DNA from: Gemmatimonadota bacterium | GTDB taxonomy: Bacteria > Gemmatimonadota > Gemmatimonadetes > Gemmatimonadales > GWC2-71-9 | DNA: 14,832 bases | NCBI GenBank assembly: GCA_022573095.1 | Contig: JACZUR010000026.1 | Coordinates: 1-14,832, forward strand | Direction: 5' to 3' | Shown here: one piece after another, positions 5,653 through 12,794 of the stretch | Position numbering within the stretch: the stretch's first letter is position 1 | Layout of the letters: every line of letters begins with the position of its first letter | Notes under the pieces: model-generated | Told to the model about the DNA's origin: nothing | What the model saw: the letters and a program-made list of their open reading frames with translations, nothing else | Databases searched by the model: none | Translations under genes and position numbers: made by a program

Positions 5653-7228
5653 ACCCGACTCCCGCCCCGGAAGCTTTGTTGGCAAACGCGCCCTGCGTAC
5701 CCAACGTCTCGTAGGAAAGGCCCGCGAACGCGCTCTCAGATGCCGCCATCCGATCAAACACTTCGCCCGCGGTCGCCGGAGCGTCGGTTCCTCTGATCTC
5801 GCTGAGTAAGGCTCCCGTTATCCACCATGCGGGCCGTGCCATACCAGGAGCGGTCTTGGCCTGCATATAGCGCTGCACGCGTCCGTCACGGTTTACATAC
5901 GTGCCGTCCTCTTCTGCGGCGTTCGACATGGGAAACACCACCGAAGAATTCCTGGCGGCGTCCGGCAAACTCGTTCCCAGGTAAATGAGGTTCTCACTTC
6001 CAGACAGCGCGTCATCTCCGAACTGGGAATACCCATCGTCTAGCACAAACACCAACGCCGCGTCTTTGACCGCCTCCAATGCCTTGTCATACTCCGCGCC
6101 GTGACCGAGTCGCGCGGCGCCTTCCACGTTGGGCGCACGTTCGGAGCGCAGAGCCAGATTGGGCACGCCGGGCAACGGCTGCTCCCCTTCGACAACTTCA
6201 ACTGGGCACGCACTGAGCAGTTCAAAGTCCTTCAGCAACTGGTGCACGAGATAGAGCGACTCGCATGACGCTCTCGGAGATACCAGGGCCACAGCCTTTC
6301 CGGAAACGCCTTTGACGATTTCTGCACATCGCGCGATCGCCTGACTCCAATCCGTAGCAACCAAGCCATTGGCGCCCGCTACGAGAGGAGCCTCGATCCT
6401 ATCGCCGCTATTCATCCAGCGGTACTCGAAACGCCCGTGGTCGCACATGAAGTAACGATTTACATCTTCGTTCGTGCGCGGTCTCAACCGCGCGATCGAG
6501 TTATCACGGGTCTCAATGGTGATGTTACAGCCTTGCGAACACCCGGTGCATATTCCCGGCGTGCGATCCAATTGCCATGCATACGCCTTGTGCAAAAAAT
6601 CTTTGGATATCAGGGATCCGACGGGACACAAGTCAATGACGTTACCGGCCCACGGATGATCGAGAACTGCGTCCGGATGGATACCGATAAAGGCCCTATC
6701 TCCACGCTCACTCACGTTTAACACGGACTCTTCAGCGACGTGATCCATAAAGCGTATGCAGCGCGTGCAAAGAATGCACCGATTAGGGACGTACAGTACA
6801 TCACCGCCAAAGTCCTCGACCGGGCTAAAACGCTTTGGGTAATCCGAATAGCGAGTTCGCGCCCTTCCCTCCTGGAACACGTAATCTTGAAGTTCGCACT
6901 CGCCCGCCTGGTCGCAAATAGGACAGTCGAGCGGGTGATTGATGAGCAAGAATTCCAAGACTGCCTGCCTGGCATCACTTGCAGCGCTGTCAAAAACGCT
7001 GACCACCTGGCCGTCAGTCGCGTCAGTTGCACAGGCGATTTGGAGCCCAGGCGCTCCCTCGACAGTCACCAAACACATGCGACACACGCCGGAAACCGGT
7101 AATCCAGGATGGTAACAGTAGTGAGGGATCAGTATTCCAGCTCGTTTTGCCGCTTCGAGTACCGTAGTCCCCCGGGGTACCGTTACGTCAACGCCTTCTA
7201 TTTTTAGTGTGACTTGATCTTCAGCCAT
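5642..7228 (-). CDS. nuoG: NADH-quinone oxidoreductase subunit G (compact form)
   Basis: The iron-sulfur subunit of the NADH-dehydrogenase arm (75 kDa equivalent). All ligand sets are visible: [2Fe-2S] N1b (Cys38, 49, 52, 66); N5 with His98, Cys102, 105 and 111; N4 with Cys151, 154, 157 and 201; and the off-pathway N7 set CxxCxxxCx27C (Cys227, 230, 234, 262), which mitochondrial homologues lack. The following molybdopterin-oxidoreductase-like domain is much shortened: the protein is 528 residues against roughly 680-900 in many bacteria. It still ends with the recognisable GTYVNRDGRVQRY segment and a tail, so it appears naturally compact rather than broken. Its end overlaps the nuoH GTG start by eleven bases. 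ATG start; nuoF lies five bases upstream. Confidence 0.97.
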   Translation of the reverse strand: MAEDQVTLKIEGVDVTVPRGTTVLEAAKRAGILIPHYCYHPGLPVSGVCRMCLVTVEGAPGLQIACATDATDGQVVSVFDSAASDARQAVLEFLLINHPLDCPICDQAGECELQDYVFQEGRARTRYSDYPKRFSPVEDFGGDVLYVPNRCILCTRCIRFMDHVAEESVLNVSERGDRAFIGIHPDAVLDHPWAGNVIDLCPVGSLISKDFLHKAYAWQLDRTPGICTGCSQGCNITIETRDNSIARLRPRTNEDVNRYFMCDHGRFEYRWMNSGDRIEAPLVAGANGLVATDWSQAIARCAEIVKGVSGKAVALVSPRASCESLYLVHQLLKDFELLSACPVEVVEGEQPLPGVPNLALRSERAPNVEGAARLGHGAEYDKALEAVKDAALVFVLDDGYSQFGDDALSGSENLIYLGTSLPDAARNSSVVFPMSNAAEEDGTYVNRDGRVQRYMQAKTAPGMARPAWWITGALLSEIRGTDAPATAGEVFDRMAASESAFAGLSYETLGTQGAFANKASGAGVGCDS

Positions 7229-7233
7229 ACACG

Positions 7234-8541
7234 TCAGCCGTGAACCAGAACAGGTTCGCGAGACCCATTGATATACGCCTCAAATTCATCTCTAAACTTC
7301 TTGATACCACTCACCACCGGTGCGGCGCAGGAATCACTCAGTACACAGATCGTCTTGCCAGTCATCTGATCAGCCAGATCGAGAAGGAGATCGAGGTCCT
7401 CCGTCTTTCCTTTCCCGGCTAGCATCCGCTCCAGTATTCGCGTCGTCCACGCCGTACCCTCGCGGCACTGCGTGCACTGTGCACATGACTCGTGCGCGTA
7501 GAATCGCGCGAGCAGCATGATCTGATAGACCATATCGGCACTGTCGTCGAAAACGATCACGCCGCCGGAGCCGAGCATCGTGCCCTGCTCAATACATCCC
7601 TCGTAGTCGAGAATGCAGTTCTCTGTTTCTTCTTTATTGAGAATTGGTACAGATGAACCGCCGGGGATACACGCCTTCAGCGTTCTGCCTTCCCGCATGC
7701 CGCCAGCGAGATCGTTGATTAACTCACCAAGTGAAAAACCCATCGTTACTTCGTAGTTACCGGGCTTGACGACGTGTCCACACACACTAAACAGCTTCGT
7801 GCCCACGCTCTTGGGATTGGAGAGGCACATGGAATTGTGCCACTCAGCGCCTTCGTTGATTATGTGCGGTACGACGGCCAACGTTTCGACGTTATTGATC
7901 GTCGTCGGCATACCAAATACGCCGAACGCTGCTGGGAACGGCGGTTTGATTCTCGGGTTGCCTCGCTTACCTTCGATGGAATTCATAAGAGCGGTCTCTT
8001 CGCCACAGATGTAAGCACCGGCGCCACGATGGATATACATGTCGAGCTTCTTACCGGAGCCCATTGCGTCGTCCCCAAGAACACCGTCGGAGTAGGCCTC
8101 CCTCAGGGCCTGTTCGACTATCGCAAGCTCCTCGGTGAACTCTCCTCTGATGTAGATGTACGTGACCTCGGCCTGTATTGCATGCTGTGCGATGGCGCAG
8201 CCTTCGATCATCGCATGTGGAGTCCAGCGCATTATCTCGCGGTCTTTGAACGTCCCTGGCTCCGATTCGTCCGCGTTGCAGCAGAGATAGTGGGGCTTGT
8301 TTTTTTCCTTGGGCATGAACGACCACTTCACGCCCGTCGGGAACCCGGCGCCTCCCCTTCCCCTCAGCCCTGACTCCTTCACGACGTCAATGACGGCGGC
8401 TGGATCCATGTCAAGCGTTTTCTTGAGCGCCTTGTAACCGCCTCTTTCGACCCAACCATCGTAACTTCGGGCGCTCTTGTCACCGAAGTAGCGGCTCAGA
8501 ACAACCGTTTCTTTACTATGCGGCTCGTGCGGATATCCCAT
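7234..8541 (-). CDS. nuoF: NADH-quinone oxidoreductase subunit F (NADH/FMN-binding)
   Basis: The 435-residue flavoprotein that oxidises NADH with FMN (51 kDa equivalent). The NADH-binding glycine loop GLRGRGGAGFPTGVKW is at 58-73. The FMN region is CNADESEPGTFKDR (88-101) with GAGAYICGEETAL (173-185). Cluster N3 ligands are ESCAQCTQCREGT with Cys353, 356 and 359, and a fourth cysteine at about 399 in TICVLSD. The start ATG at 8539-8541 follows nuoE by twelve bases with a GGGGGTGG ribosome binding site. Length is normal. Works with NuoE and NuoG in the cytoplasmic arm. Confidence 0.97.
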   Translation of the reverse strand: MGYPHEPHSKETVVLSRYFGDKSARSYDGWVERGGYKALKKTLDMDPAAVIDVVKESGLRGRGGAGFPTGVKWSFMPKEKNKPHYLCCNADESEPGTFKDREIMRWTPHAMIEGCAIAQHAIQAEVTYIYIRGEFTEELAIVEQALREAYSDGVLGDDAMGSGKKLDMYIHRGAGAYICGEETALMNSIEGKRGNPRIKPPFPAAFGVFGMPTTINNVETLAVVPHIINEGAEWHNSMCLSNPKSVGTKLFSVCGHVVKPGNYEVTMGFSLGELINDLAGGMREGRTLKACIPGGSSVPILNKEETENCILDYEGCIEQGTMLGSGGVIVFDDSADMVYQIMLLARFYAHESCAQCTQCREGTAWTTRILERMLAGKGKTEDLDLLLDLADQMTGKTICVLSDSCAAPVVSGIKKFRDEFEAYINGSREPVLVHG

Positions 8542-8553
8542 CAGTCCACCCCC

Positions 8554-9060
8554 TCAAGCCTTTCCGTCACGGTACTTGCCGACGATTTCAGGAACCTTCT
8601 TCGGTGTGACGTCCTCGATGAAGTCATCGTTGACGAGAATCGGTGTAGCAAACCCGCACGCGCCGAGGCACTCAACCTCGATCACCGTGAACTTACCGTC
8701 GGGCGAGGTCTCCCCCAGCGCCGCACAACCTGTCGCTTCTAGCAGGGCGCTCACTACATCCTCGGCGCCACAGAGATTGCACGGAGACGTAGTACACACC
8801 TGGACGAAGTTTTCGCCCACCGGATGCTGGTGGTACATAGTGTAGAACGTCACGACGCCCTTGACGTATGCGGAAGTGACGTCCAACACTTCGGCCGTCT
8901 CACTCATCGCCTCGTCTGGTATCCAGCCTTTGTTTTGCTGTACCATCCAGAGCGCCGGAAGCAGCGCAGCCTGTTTGGTAGGGTACTTCTTCAATACCTC
9001 ATCGAGCTGTTTGCGTACTGCGCCCTCGAACACCGGTTGATACTCACCAGTTTCTTTCAC
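8554..9060 (-). CDS. nuoE: NADH-quinone oxidoreductase subunit E ([2Fe-2S], thioredoxin-like)
   Basis: The 24 kDa-equivalent subunit, about 168 residues, holding cluster N1a next to FMN in NuoF. An N-terminal helical domain is followed by a thioredoxin-like ferredoxin fold. Its ligands are VCTTSPC (Cys89 and Cys94) and ECLGACG (Cys131 and Cys135), counted from the GTG. I prefer the GTG at 9058-9060 (VKETGEY) because GGGTGG precedes it by four bases; the longer alternative uses TTG at 9070-9072 and adds four residues with no ribosome binding site. It lies between nuoD and nuoF with short gaps. No defects. Confidence 0.95.
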   Translation of the reverse strand: MKETGEYQPVFEGAVRKQLDEVLKKYPTKQAALLPALWMVQQNKGWIPDEAMSETAEVLDVTSAYVKGVVTFYTMYHQHPVGENFVQVCTTSPCNLCGAEDVVSALLEATGCAALGETSPDGKFTVIEVECLGACGFATPILVNDDFIEDVTPKKVPEIVGKYRDGKA

Positions 9061-9088
9061 GGCACCACCCAACCGGCAGGTAGTGTTC

Positions 9089-10381
9089 TCAACGGTCGAC
9101 CTCTCCCATAACTATGTCGATACTTGCGTTGATCGCGATCATGTCCGACAGAAGGCGACCCTCGCACATCGCCGGTAGGGCCGCAAGATTGATGAACGAC
9201 GGCGGCCTTACTCTCCATCTCACCGGTTTCGCCGTGCCGTCAGAGACAAAGTAGTAGCCAAGTTCTCCCTTGGGTCCCTCCAAAGAGAAATACGCCTCTC
9301 CGACGGGGGCTGGAATGCCCTCCATCACCTGTTTGAAATGGAAGATCATCGCCTCCATATCGCTCATCGCAGCACTCTTTGGGGGAAGGGTAATGCGCGG
9401 GTCGTCAACGTTAATAGGCCCATCGGGCAACCGGTCGAGCGCTTGCTCGAGGATCCGAGTCGACTGTCTCAGTTCTTCCAGACGTACCATGTAGCGATCG
9501 TACACGTCGCCCCGTTCGCCTAGGGGTATATCAAAGTCGTACGTTTCGTAGTCGAGATAGGGCCGGTCTTTTCGTACGTCGTACGCCACGCCGCTGGCGC
9601 GCAGTAACGGGCCGGACAAAGAGTAATCCAGCGCCTGTTCGGCGGTAAAAATACCCACGCCCTGGGTCCTCCCGCACCAGATTCCGTTATTCGAAAGAAT
9701 CGAGTCGACTTCCTGGATGGTTTTCGGGAAAGTCTTGCAGAACTCCCTCAGCCCGTCCTCGAATCCGTCGGGGATGTCTGCCATGAGCCCGCCTATCCTC
9801 GTCAGGCTCGTCGTAAGACGAGCACCCGTCCACATCTCTTGGAGATCATAGATTCTCTCCCGTTGTTGAAAACACCACAGGAAAGGTGTGAAAGCACCCA
9901 TGTCTATGGAGGTAGTTCCAAGCCACACCAGGTGAGAGATGATGCGGTTTGTCTCGCACGCGATAACTCTAAGGACCTTACACCGCTCGGTGATCTCGAC
10001 ACCCATTAGCTTCTCCGCTGCCATGGCCAAACACACGTTATTGGACATCGGCGCGAGATAGTCCATTCGGTCAGTGAGCGGTATGAGCTGGTTGTAGTAC
10101 CGGTACTCTCCAAGTTTCTCGAAACCGGAGTGGAGGTATCCTACGTGCGGGATGACTCGTACCACAACTTCGCCGTCAAGCTCAACAACGAGACGCAGCA
10201 CACCGTGCGTCGCCGGGTGCTGCGGTCCGATATTGATTAGCATGTGTTCACCGGCCAGAGCGGGACCGTCCGACGCCTGCGCGGCAGCGTCTGCATCGAC
10301 ACCGAGAGGGAGTGTGATCGGATTGCCCTGGGCATCCACTCCCGTGGTGGCAAGATCGACTTCGAGAGTGCGCTTCGCCAT
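9089..10381 (-). CDS. nuoD: NADH-quinone oxidoreductase subunit D
   Basis: The 49 kDa-equivalent, 430 residues, homologous to the large subunit of NiFe hydrogenases and forming the quinone-binding pocket with NuoB. The signature INIGPQHPATHGVLR starts at about residue 49, with the quinone-headgroup His in the PATHG loop. Later family segments include EKLGEYRYYNQ, MAAEKLMGVE and the C-terminal SIDIVMGEVDR. The first 45 residues are a variable extension. The ATG overlaps the nuoC stop by one base (TAATG). nuoC and nuoD are separate genes, unlike the fused nuoCD of enterobacteria. Confidence 0.97.
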   Translation of the reverse strand: MAKRTLEVDLATTGVDAQGNPITLPLGVDADAAAQASDGPALAGEHMLINIGPQHPATHGVLRLVVELDGEVVVRVIPHVGYLHSGFEKLGEYRYYNQLIPLTDRMDYLAPMSNNVCLAMAAEKLMGVEITERCKVLRVIACETNRIISHLVWLGTTSIDMGAFTPFLWCFQQRERIYDLQEMWTGARLTTSLTRIGGLMADIPDGFEDGLREFCKTFPKTIQEVDSILSNNGIWCGRTQGVGIFTAEQALDYSLSGPLLRASGVAYDVRKDRPYLDYETYDFDIPLGERGDVYDRYMVRLEELRQSTRILEQALDRLPDGPINVDDPRITLPPKSAAMSDMEAMIFHFKQVMEGIPAPVGEAYFSLEGPKGELGYYFVSDGTAKPVRWRVRPPSFINLAALPAMCEGRLLSDMIAINASIDIVMGEVDR

Positions 10382-11007
10382 TACTCGACCACCTCCGGAT
10401 CAGGGATATTGCCACGCTCTCCTCTGCGTAGCCGGTCGCGCATCTTCTCCGGCAAACCGTAGTTTTCACTGGCGATCGACAGTTCTTCTAACGAATAGTG
10501 CGCCTCCGGGTTCGCGTTCAGCGCCTGTCTCACCTGTTCGGAGCGGGAAAACCTGCCGCGGAGGGGGAATGACTTACGTAGCGGATGACCTTCGGCATAA
10601 GTCTCCCACATCAGGATCCGGCGCAGGTCAGGATGATCGGTAAAAATGATACCGAACATGTCGTACACCTCTCGCTCGAGCCAATCGGCCGCACTCCAGA
10701 GGGAGACAATCGAGGCTATTTCGAGACTCTCGCCCTTGGGCAGCCGTGCCTTGACCCTAAACGGGACCTGGCGATCGAGGGAAAACAACTCGTATACGAC
10801 CTCGATGGGGAGCTCAGCGTCGCGGTATTCGACCGCGGTAATATCCACCAAGTAGTTGTAAACCTGCCCCGGCGTATCCTTGAGCCAGCTCAGAATCTCG
10901 GCGTTTCGCGCTGGGTCGATATATATGTAGGTGTCGCCGCAAGACACCTCCGCACTCACTAGGGCGTCGCCGAACTCGCTCCGGAGCGCTTCAACCGATG
11001 GGTTCAA
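10381..11007 (-). CDS. nuoC: NADH-quinone oxidoreductase subunit C
   Basis: The 30 kDa-equivalent structural subunit of the connecting arm, 208 residues. The family signature is clear: ADWLEREVYDMFGIIFTDHP followed by DLRRIL and GHPLRKSFPL. The start appears to be a TTG (11005-11007) seven bases after the nuoB stop: the encoded NPSVEALRSEFGDAL lines up with the usual N-terminus of the family, and no ATG is available nearby. The ribosome binding site is weak, so translation may depend on coupling to nuoB. The stop overlaps the nuoD start. Confidence 0.95.
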   Translation of the reverse strand: MNPSVEALRSEFGDALVSAEVSCGDTYIYIDPARNAEILSWLKDTPGQVYNYLVDITAVEYRDAELPIEVVYELFSLDRQVPFRVKARLPKGESLEIASIVSLWSAADWLEREVYDMFGIIFTDHPDLRRILMWETYAEGHPLRKSFPLRGRFSRSEQVRQALNANPEAHYSLEELSIASENYGLPEKMRDRLRRGERGNIPDPEVVE

Positions 11008-11014
11008 GAAAGAG

Positions 11015-11641
11015 CTACTCTGAACGGGTCTGGTGGATTGAGTTTCCGAACGGCTCCGACAGTTCGTCGATCCGTTCCACGGGAAGCCTGAGGCCCCGAT
11101 TGTCGAGCACTTTTTCCTCTCGCAGCTCGGCGTCTATGAGGGTCTCGCCTTTGATCTTTTTGTGCAACATCAGGATGCCGTAGATGAGAGCCTCGGGTCT
11201 TGGCGGGCAGCCCGGCACATACACGTCAACAGGAACGACCGTATCGATTCCCTGCACCATCGCATAGTTATCGAAGATTCCGCCGGTTGACGCGCACGCT
11301 CCCATCGAGATTACCCACTTGGGCTGCGGCATCTGATCATATATTCGCCTGATTACGGGAGCGAGTTTGAACGGCAGCCGGCCCGCGCAGATCAGCACGT
11401 CCGCTTGACGCGGCGAAAAGCTCATTCGCTCCATCCCAAATCTGGCTAGGTCGAAGCGACTCGCAGCCGTCGCCATAAACTCGATGGCGCAGCACGCCGT
11501 CCCGAACGGCATGGGCCAAAGACTATTCGCACGACTCCAATTGACCAGAAAGTCGAGTTTGGTCGTCAGCCAGTTCGGAGAAAGGGTGGAAACCGTCCCA
11601 GTCTGCCCAGTCTTATCGTCTTCTCGGCCTGCTAATTCCAA
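11015..11641 (-). CDS. nuoB: NADH-quinone oxidoreductase subunit B (cluster N2)
   Basis: The PSST-equivalent subunit that carries [4Fe-4S] cluster N2, the last electron carrier before quinone. Ligands are visible as the tandem pair in GTACCAIEFM, one in GACASTGG and one in VPGCPPRPEALIYG. Start choice matters: a TTG at 11639-11641 has AGGAG seven bases upstream (11649-11653) and just overlaps the nuoA stop, giving 208 residues. An in-frame ATG at 11660-11662 would add seven residues but has no ribosome binding site, and longer versions lie within nuoA. I prefer the TTG; the ATG cannot be excluded. After the catalytic core there is a tail of about 40 residues. Confidence 0.95.
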   Translation of the reverse strand: MELAGREDDKTGQTGTVSTLSPNWLTTKLDFLVNWSRANSLWPMPFGTACCAIEFMATAASRFDLARFGMERMSFSPRQADVLICAGRLPFKLAPVIRRIYDQMPQPKWVISMGACASTGGIFDNYAMVQGIDTVVPVDVYVPGCPPRPEALIYGILMLHKKIKGETLIDAELREEKVLDNRGLRLPVERIDELSEPFGNSIHQTRSE

Positions 11642-11988
11642 TCGAGAGCTCCTCTCTTCCATGCATAGACGTAGCCAACCAGCAGGACCACTACGAAAAT
11701 GAGCATCTCGATCAAGCCGAAGAGCCCGAGTTGCCGAAACGCCACCGCCCACGGGATCATGAATACGGTTTCGATGTCGAAGATGATGAACAACATCGCC
11801 ACCAGATAGAACTTGACGCTGAAACGCTCCCTCGTATCGCCAAGCGGGGGCATCCCCGATTCATAAGGTGAGGCCTTGAGCTTAGTGGGTCTCTGCGGCG
11901 ACACCAGGTGGGAAACTGCCAACATTCCGGCGGCGTTGACCGCCACGAACCCAATCAACAAGAGTAGCGGGATATACTCGGTTTTCAT
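11632..11988 (-). CDS. nuoA: NADH-quinone oxidoreductase subunit A
   Basis: A 118-residue membrane subunit (ND3 equivalent) with three helices (about 5-27, 60-80, 88-110). The long loop carries the family motif KASPYESGMPPLGDTRERF, where mitochondrial ND3 has its switch cysteine. Helix 2 has FYLVAMLFIIFDIETVF with the conserved acidic residues. The end ALDWN is typical. It is the first gene of the operon; ATG at 11986-11988 with AGAGGG just upstream (short spacing). A promoter lies about 45-70 bases before it. Confidence 0.97.
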   Translation of the reverse strand: MKTEYIPLLLLIGFVAVNAAGMLAVSHLVSPQRPTKLKASPYESGMPPLGDTRERFSVKFYLVAMLFIIFDIETVFMIPWAVAFRQLGLFGLIEMLIFVVVLLVGYVYAWKRGALDWN

Positions 11989-12015
11989 GCCCTCTGAGCG
12001 CTCGTGAAAAATTTC

Positions 12016-12034
12016 ACTTGCTGGTTCAGCAAGT
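12016..12034. promoter_or_regulatory. Perfect 8-base palindrome over the nuo promoter start region
   Basis: ACTTGCTG (12016-12023) and CAGCAAGT (12027-12034) are exact reverse complements around GTT. On the minus strand it overlaps the proposed -10 box (12031-12036) and the expected transcription start near 12024. That is where a repressor operator would sit; alternatively it is a hairpin at the very 5' end of the nuo mRNA. Pairing is seen, function is inferred. Confidence 0.5.
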
Positions 12035-12060
12035 TACCCAGATGCTTGAGGAGGTGTCAA
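12031..12060 (-). promoter_or_regulatory. Probable sigma70-type promoter of the nuo operon
   Basis: On the minus strand a perfect -35 box TTGACA (reverse complement of 12055-12060) is followed after 18 bases by TAACTT (reverse complement of 12031-12036), which keeps the key T, A and final T of a -10 box. Transcription would start near 12024, giving a leader of about 36 bases before the nuoA ATG at 11988. Location and orientation fit the first gene of the operon. The -10 match is only fair. Confidence 0.5.
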
Positions 12061-12135
12061 GCAACTTCAATTGGCGCAACGCGTAACGCCGTTTATCTTT
12101 AGCCCGAAATGCACCGTCCGGAGCGCTAACGAGCG

Positions 12136-12191
12136 GCTCGGGACCCGGTCCAGCGACCAGATAGAGGTAGGCTGATCAGACCGGGTCGAGC
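12136..12191 (+). promoter_or_regulatory. Long bulged stem-loop upstream of dcd
   Basis: GCTCG (12136-12140) plus ACCCGGTC (12143-12150) pair with GACCGGGT (12179-12186) plus CGAGC (12187-12191): 13 base pairs interrupted only by a two-base GG bulge. A weaker CAGC/GCTG pairing lies inside the 28-base loop. It ends 35 bases before the dcd ATG. No run of T follows, so it is not an ordinary terminator. It could be a leader-RNA element for dcd or a protein-binding inverted repeat in the divergent dcd/nuo region. I recognise no riboswitch class. Confidence 0.45.
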
Positions 12192-12226
12192 GGGCATTTA
12201 CTCTAACAACATGAGCCGGGTTCTGG

Positions 12227-12787
12227 ATGTCGATTAAGTCCGATAGATGGATCACGCGGATGGCTAAAGATCAAGGGATGATCGAACCTTTCGCTGAGAA
12301 GCAGATGCGCGAGAGCGCGATCAGTTACGGCGTTTCGTCCTACGGCTACGACATGCGGGTCGCGCACGAGTATCGAATCTTTACAAACACTTTGTCCGCC
12401 ATAGTCGACCCGAAGAGCTTCGACGACAAGTCCTTCGTCGAGTACGAGGGAGATGTGTGCATCGTACCACCCAACTCATTCGTTCTAGCAAGGTCGGTGG
12501 AGTATTTTAGAATCCCGAGAAACGTCCTCACAATCTGTGTCGGGAAGAGTACCTACGCACGTTGCGGAATCATCACGAACGTCACACCGTTAGAACCAGA
12601 ATGGGAAGGATGCGTTACGCTGGAAATTTCGAACACTACACCACTACCAGCTAAGATCTACTCGAACGAAGGAATTGCCCAGGTACTGTTCTTCGAGGCA
12701 GATGAAGACGATGTCTGCCAAGTGTCCTACGGAGATAAGGCCGGGAAGTACCAGGGACAGGTGGGAGTGACACTGCCTCGCTTGTAA
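12227..12787 (+). CDS. dcd: dCTP deaminase
   Basis: A 186-residue enzyme of the trimeric dUTPase/dCTP deaminase fold that turns dCTP into dUTP, the first step towards dUMP for dTMP synthesis. Active-site motifs are present: GKSTYARCG (106-114, with Ser and Arg equivalent to S111 and R115 of E. coli Dcd) and GCVTLEISN with Glu133 as the catalytic acid. SSYGYDMR (37-44) and the C-terminal KYQGQVGVTLPRL are also typical. The start ATG at 12227 gives MSIKSDRWI, the usual N-terminus of this subgroup, although only a weak ribosome binding site is seen. A tiny eight-codon frame (12211-12237) overlaps the start. Divergent from nuo and followed seven bases later by the zinc-ribbon protein. Whether it also has dUTPase activity cannot be told from sequence. 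Confidence 0.95.
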   Translation: MSIKSDRWITRMAKDQGMIEPFAEKQMRESAISYGVSSYGYDMRVAHEYRIFTNTLSAIVDPKSFDDKSFVEYEGDVCIVPPNSFVLARSVEYFRIPRNVLTICVGKSTYARCGIITNVTPLEPEWEGCVTLEISNTTPLPAKIYSNEGIAQVLFFEADEDDVCQVSYGDKAGKYQGQVGVTLPRL

Positions 12788-12794
12788 GTAGAAT

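Noticed and set aside
5653..5757. 35-residue N-terminal extension of NuoH
   Set aside because: It lies within the nuoG coding region, is basic and unlike NuoH N-termini, while the GTG at 5652 has a well-placed ribosome binding site.
7774..8373. 199-codon plus-strand frame opposite nuoF
   Set aside because: Antisense shadow; no ribosome binding site and no recognised domain, whereas nuoF is intact with all motifs.
11663..11752. Longer NuoB beginning within nuoA
   Set aside because: It overlaps nuoA coding sequence, lacks a ribosome binding site and does not match NuoB N-termini.
12136..12191. Intrinsic terminator
   Set aside because: The stem is strong but has no following T-run on either strand and lies between divergent genes, where no terminator is needed.
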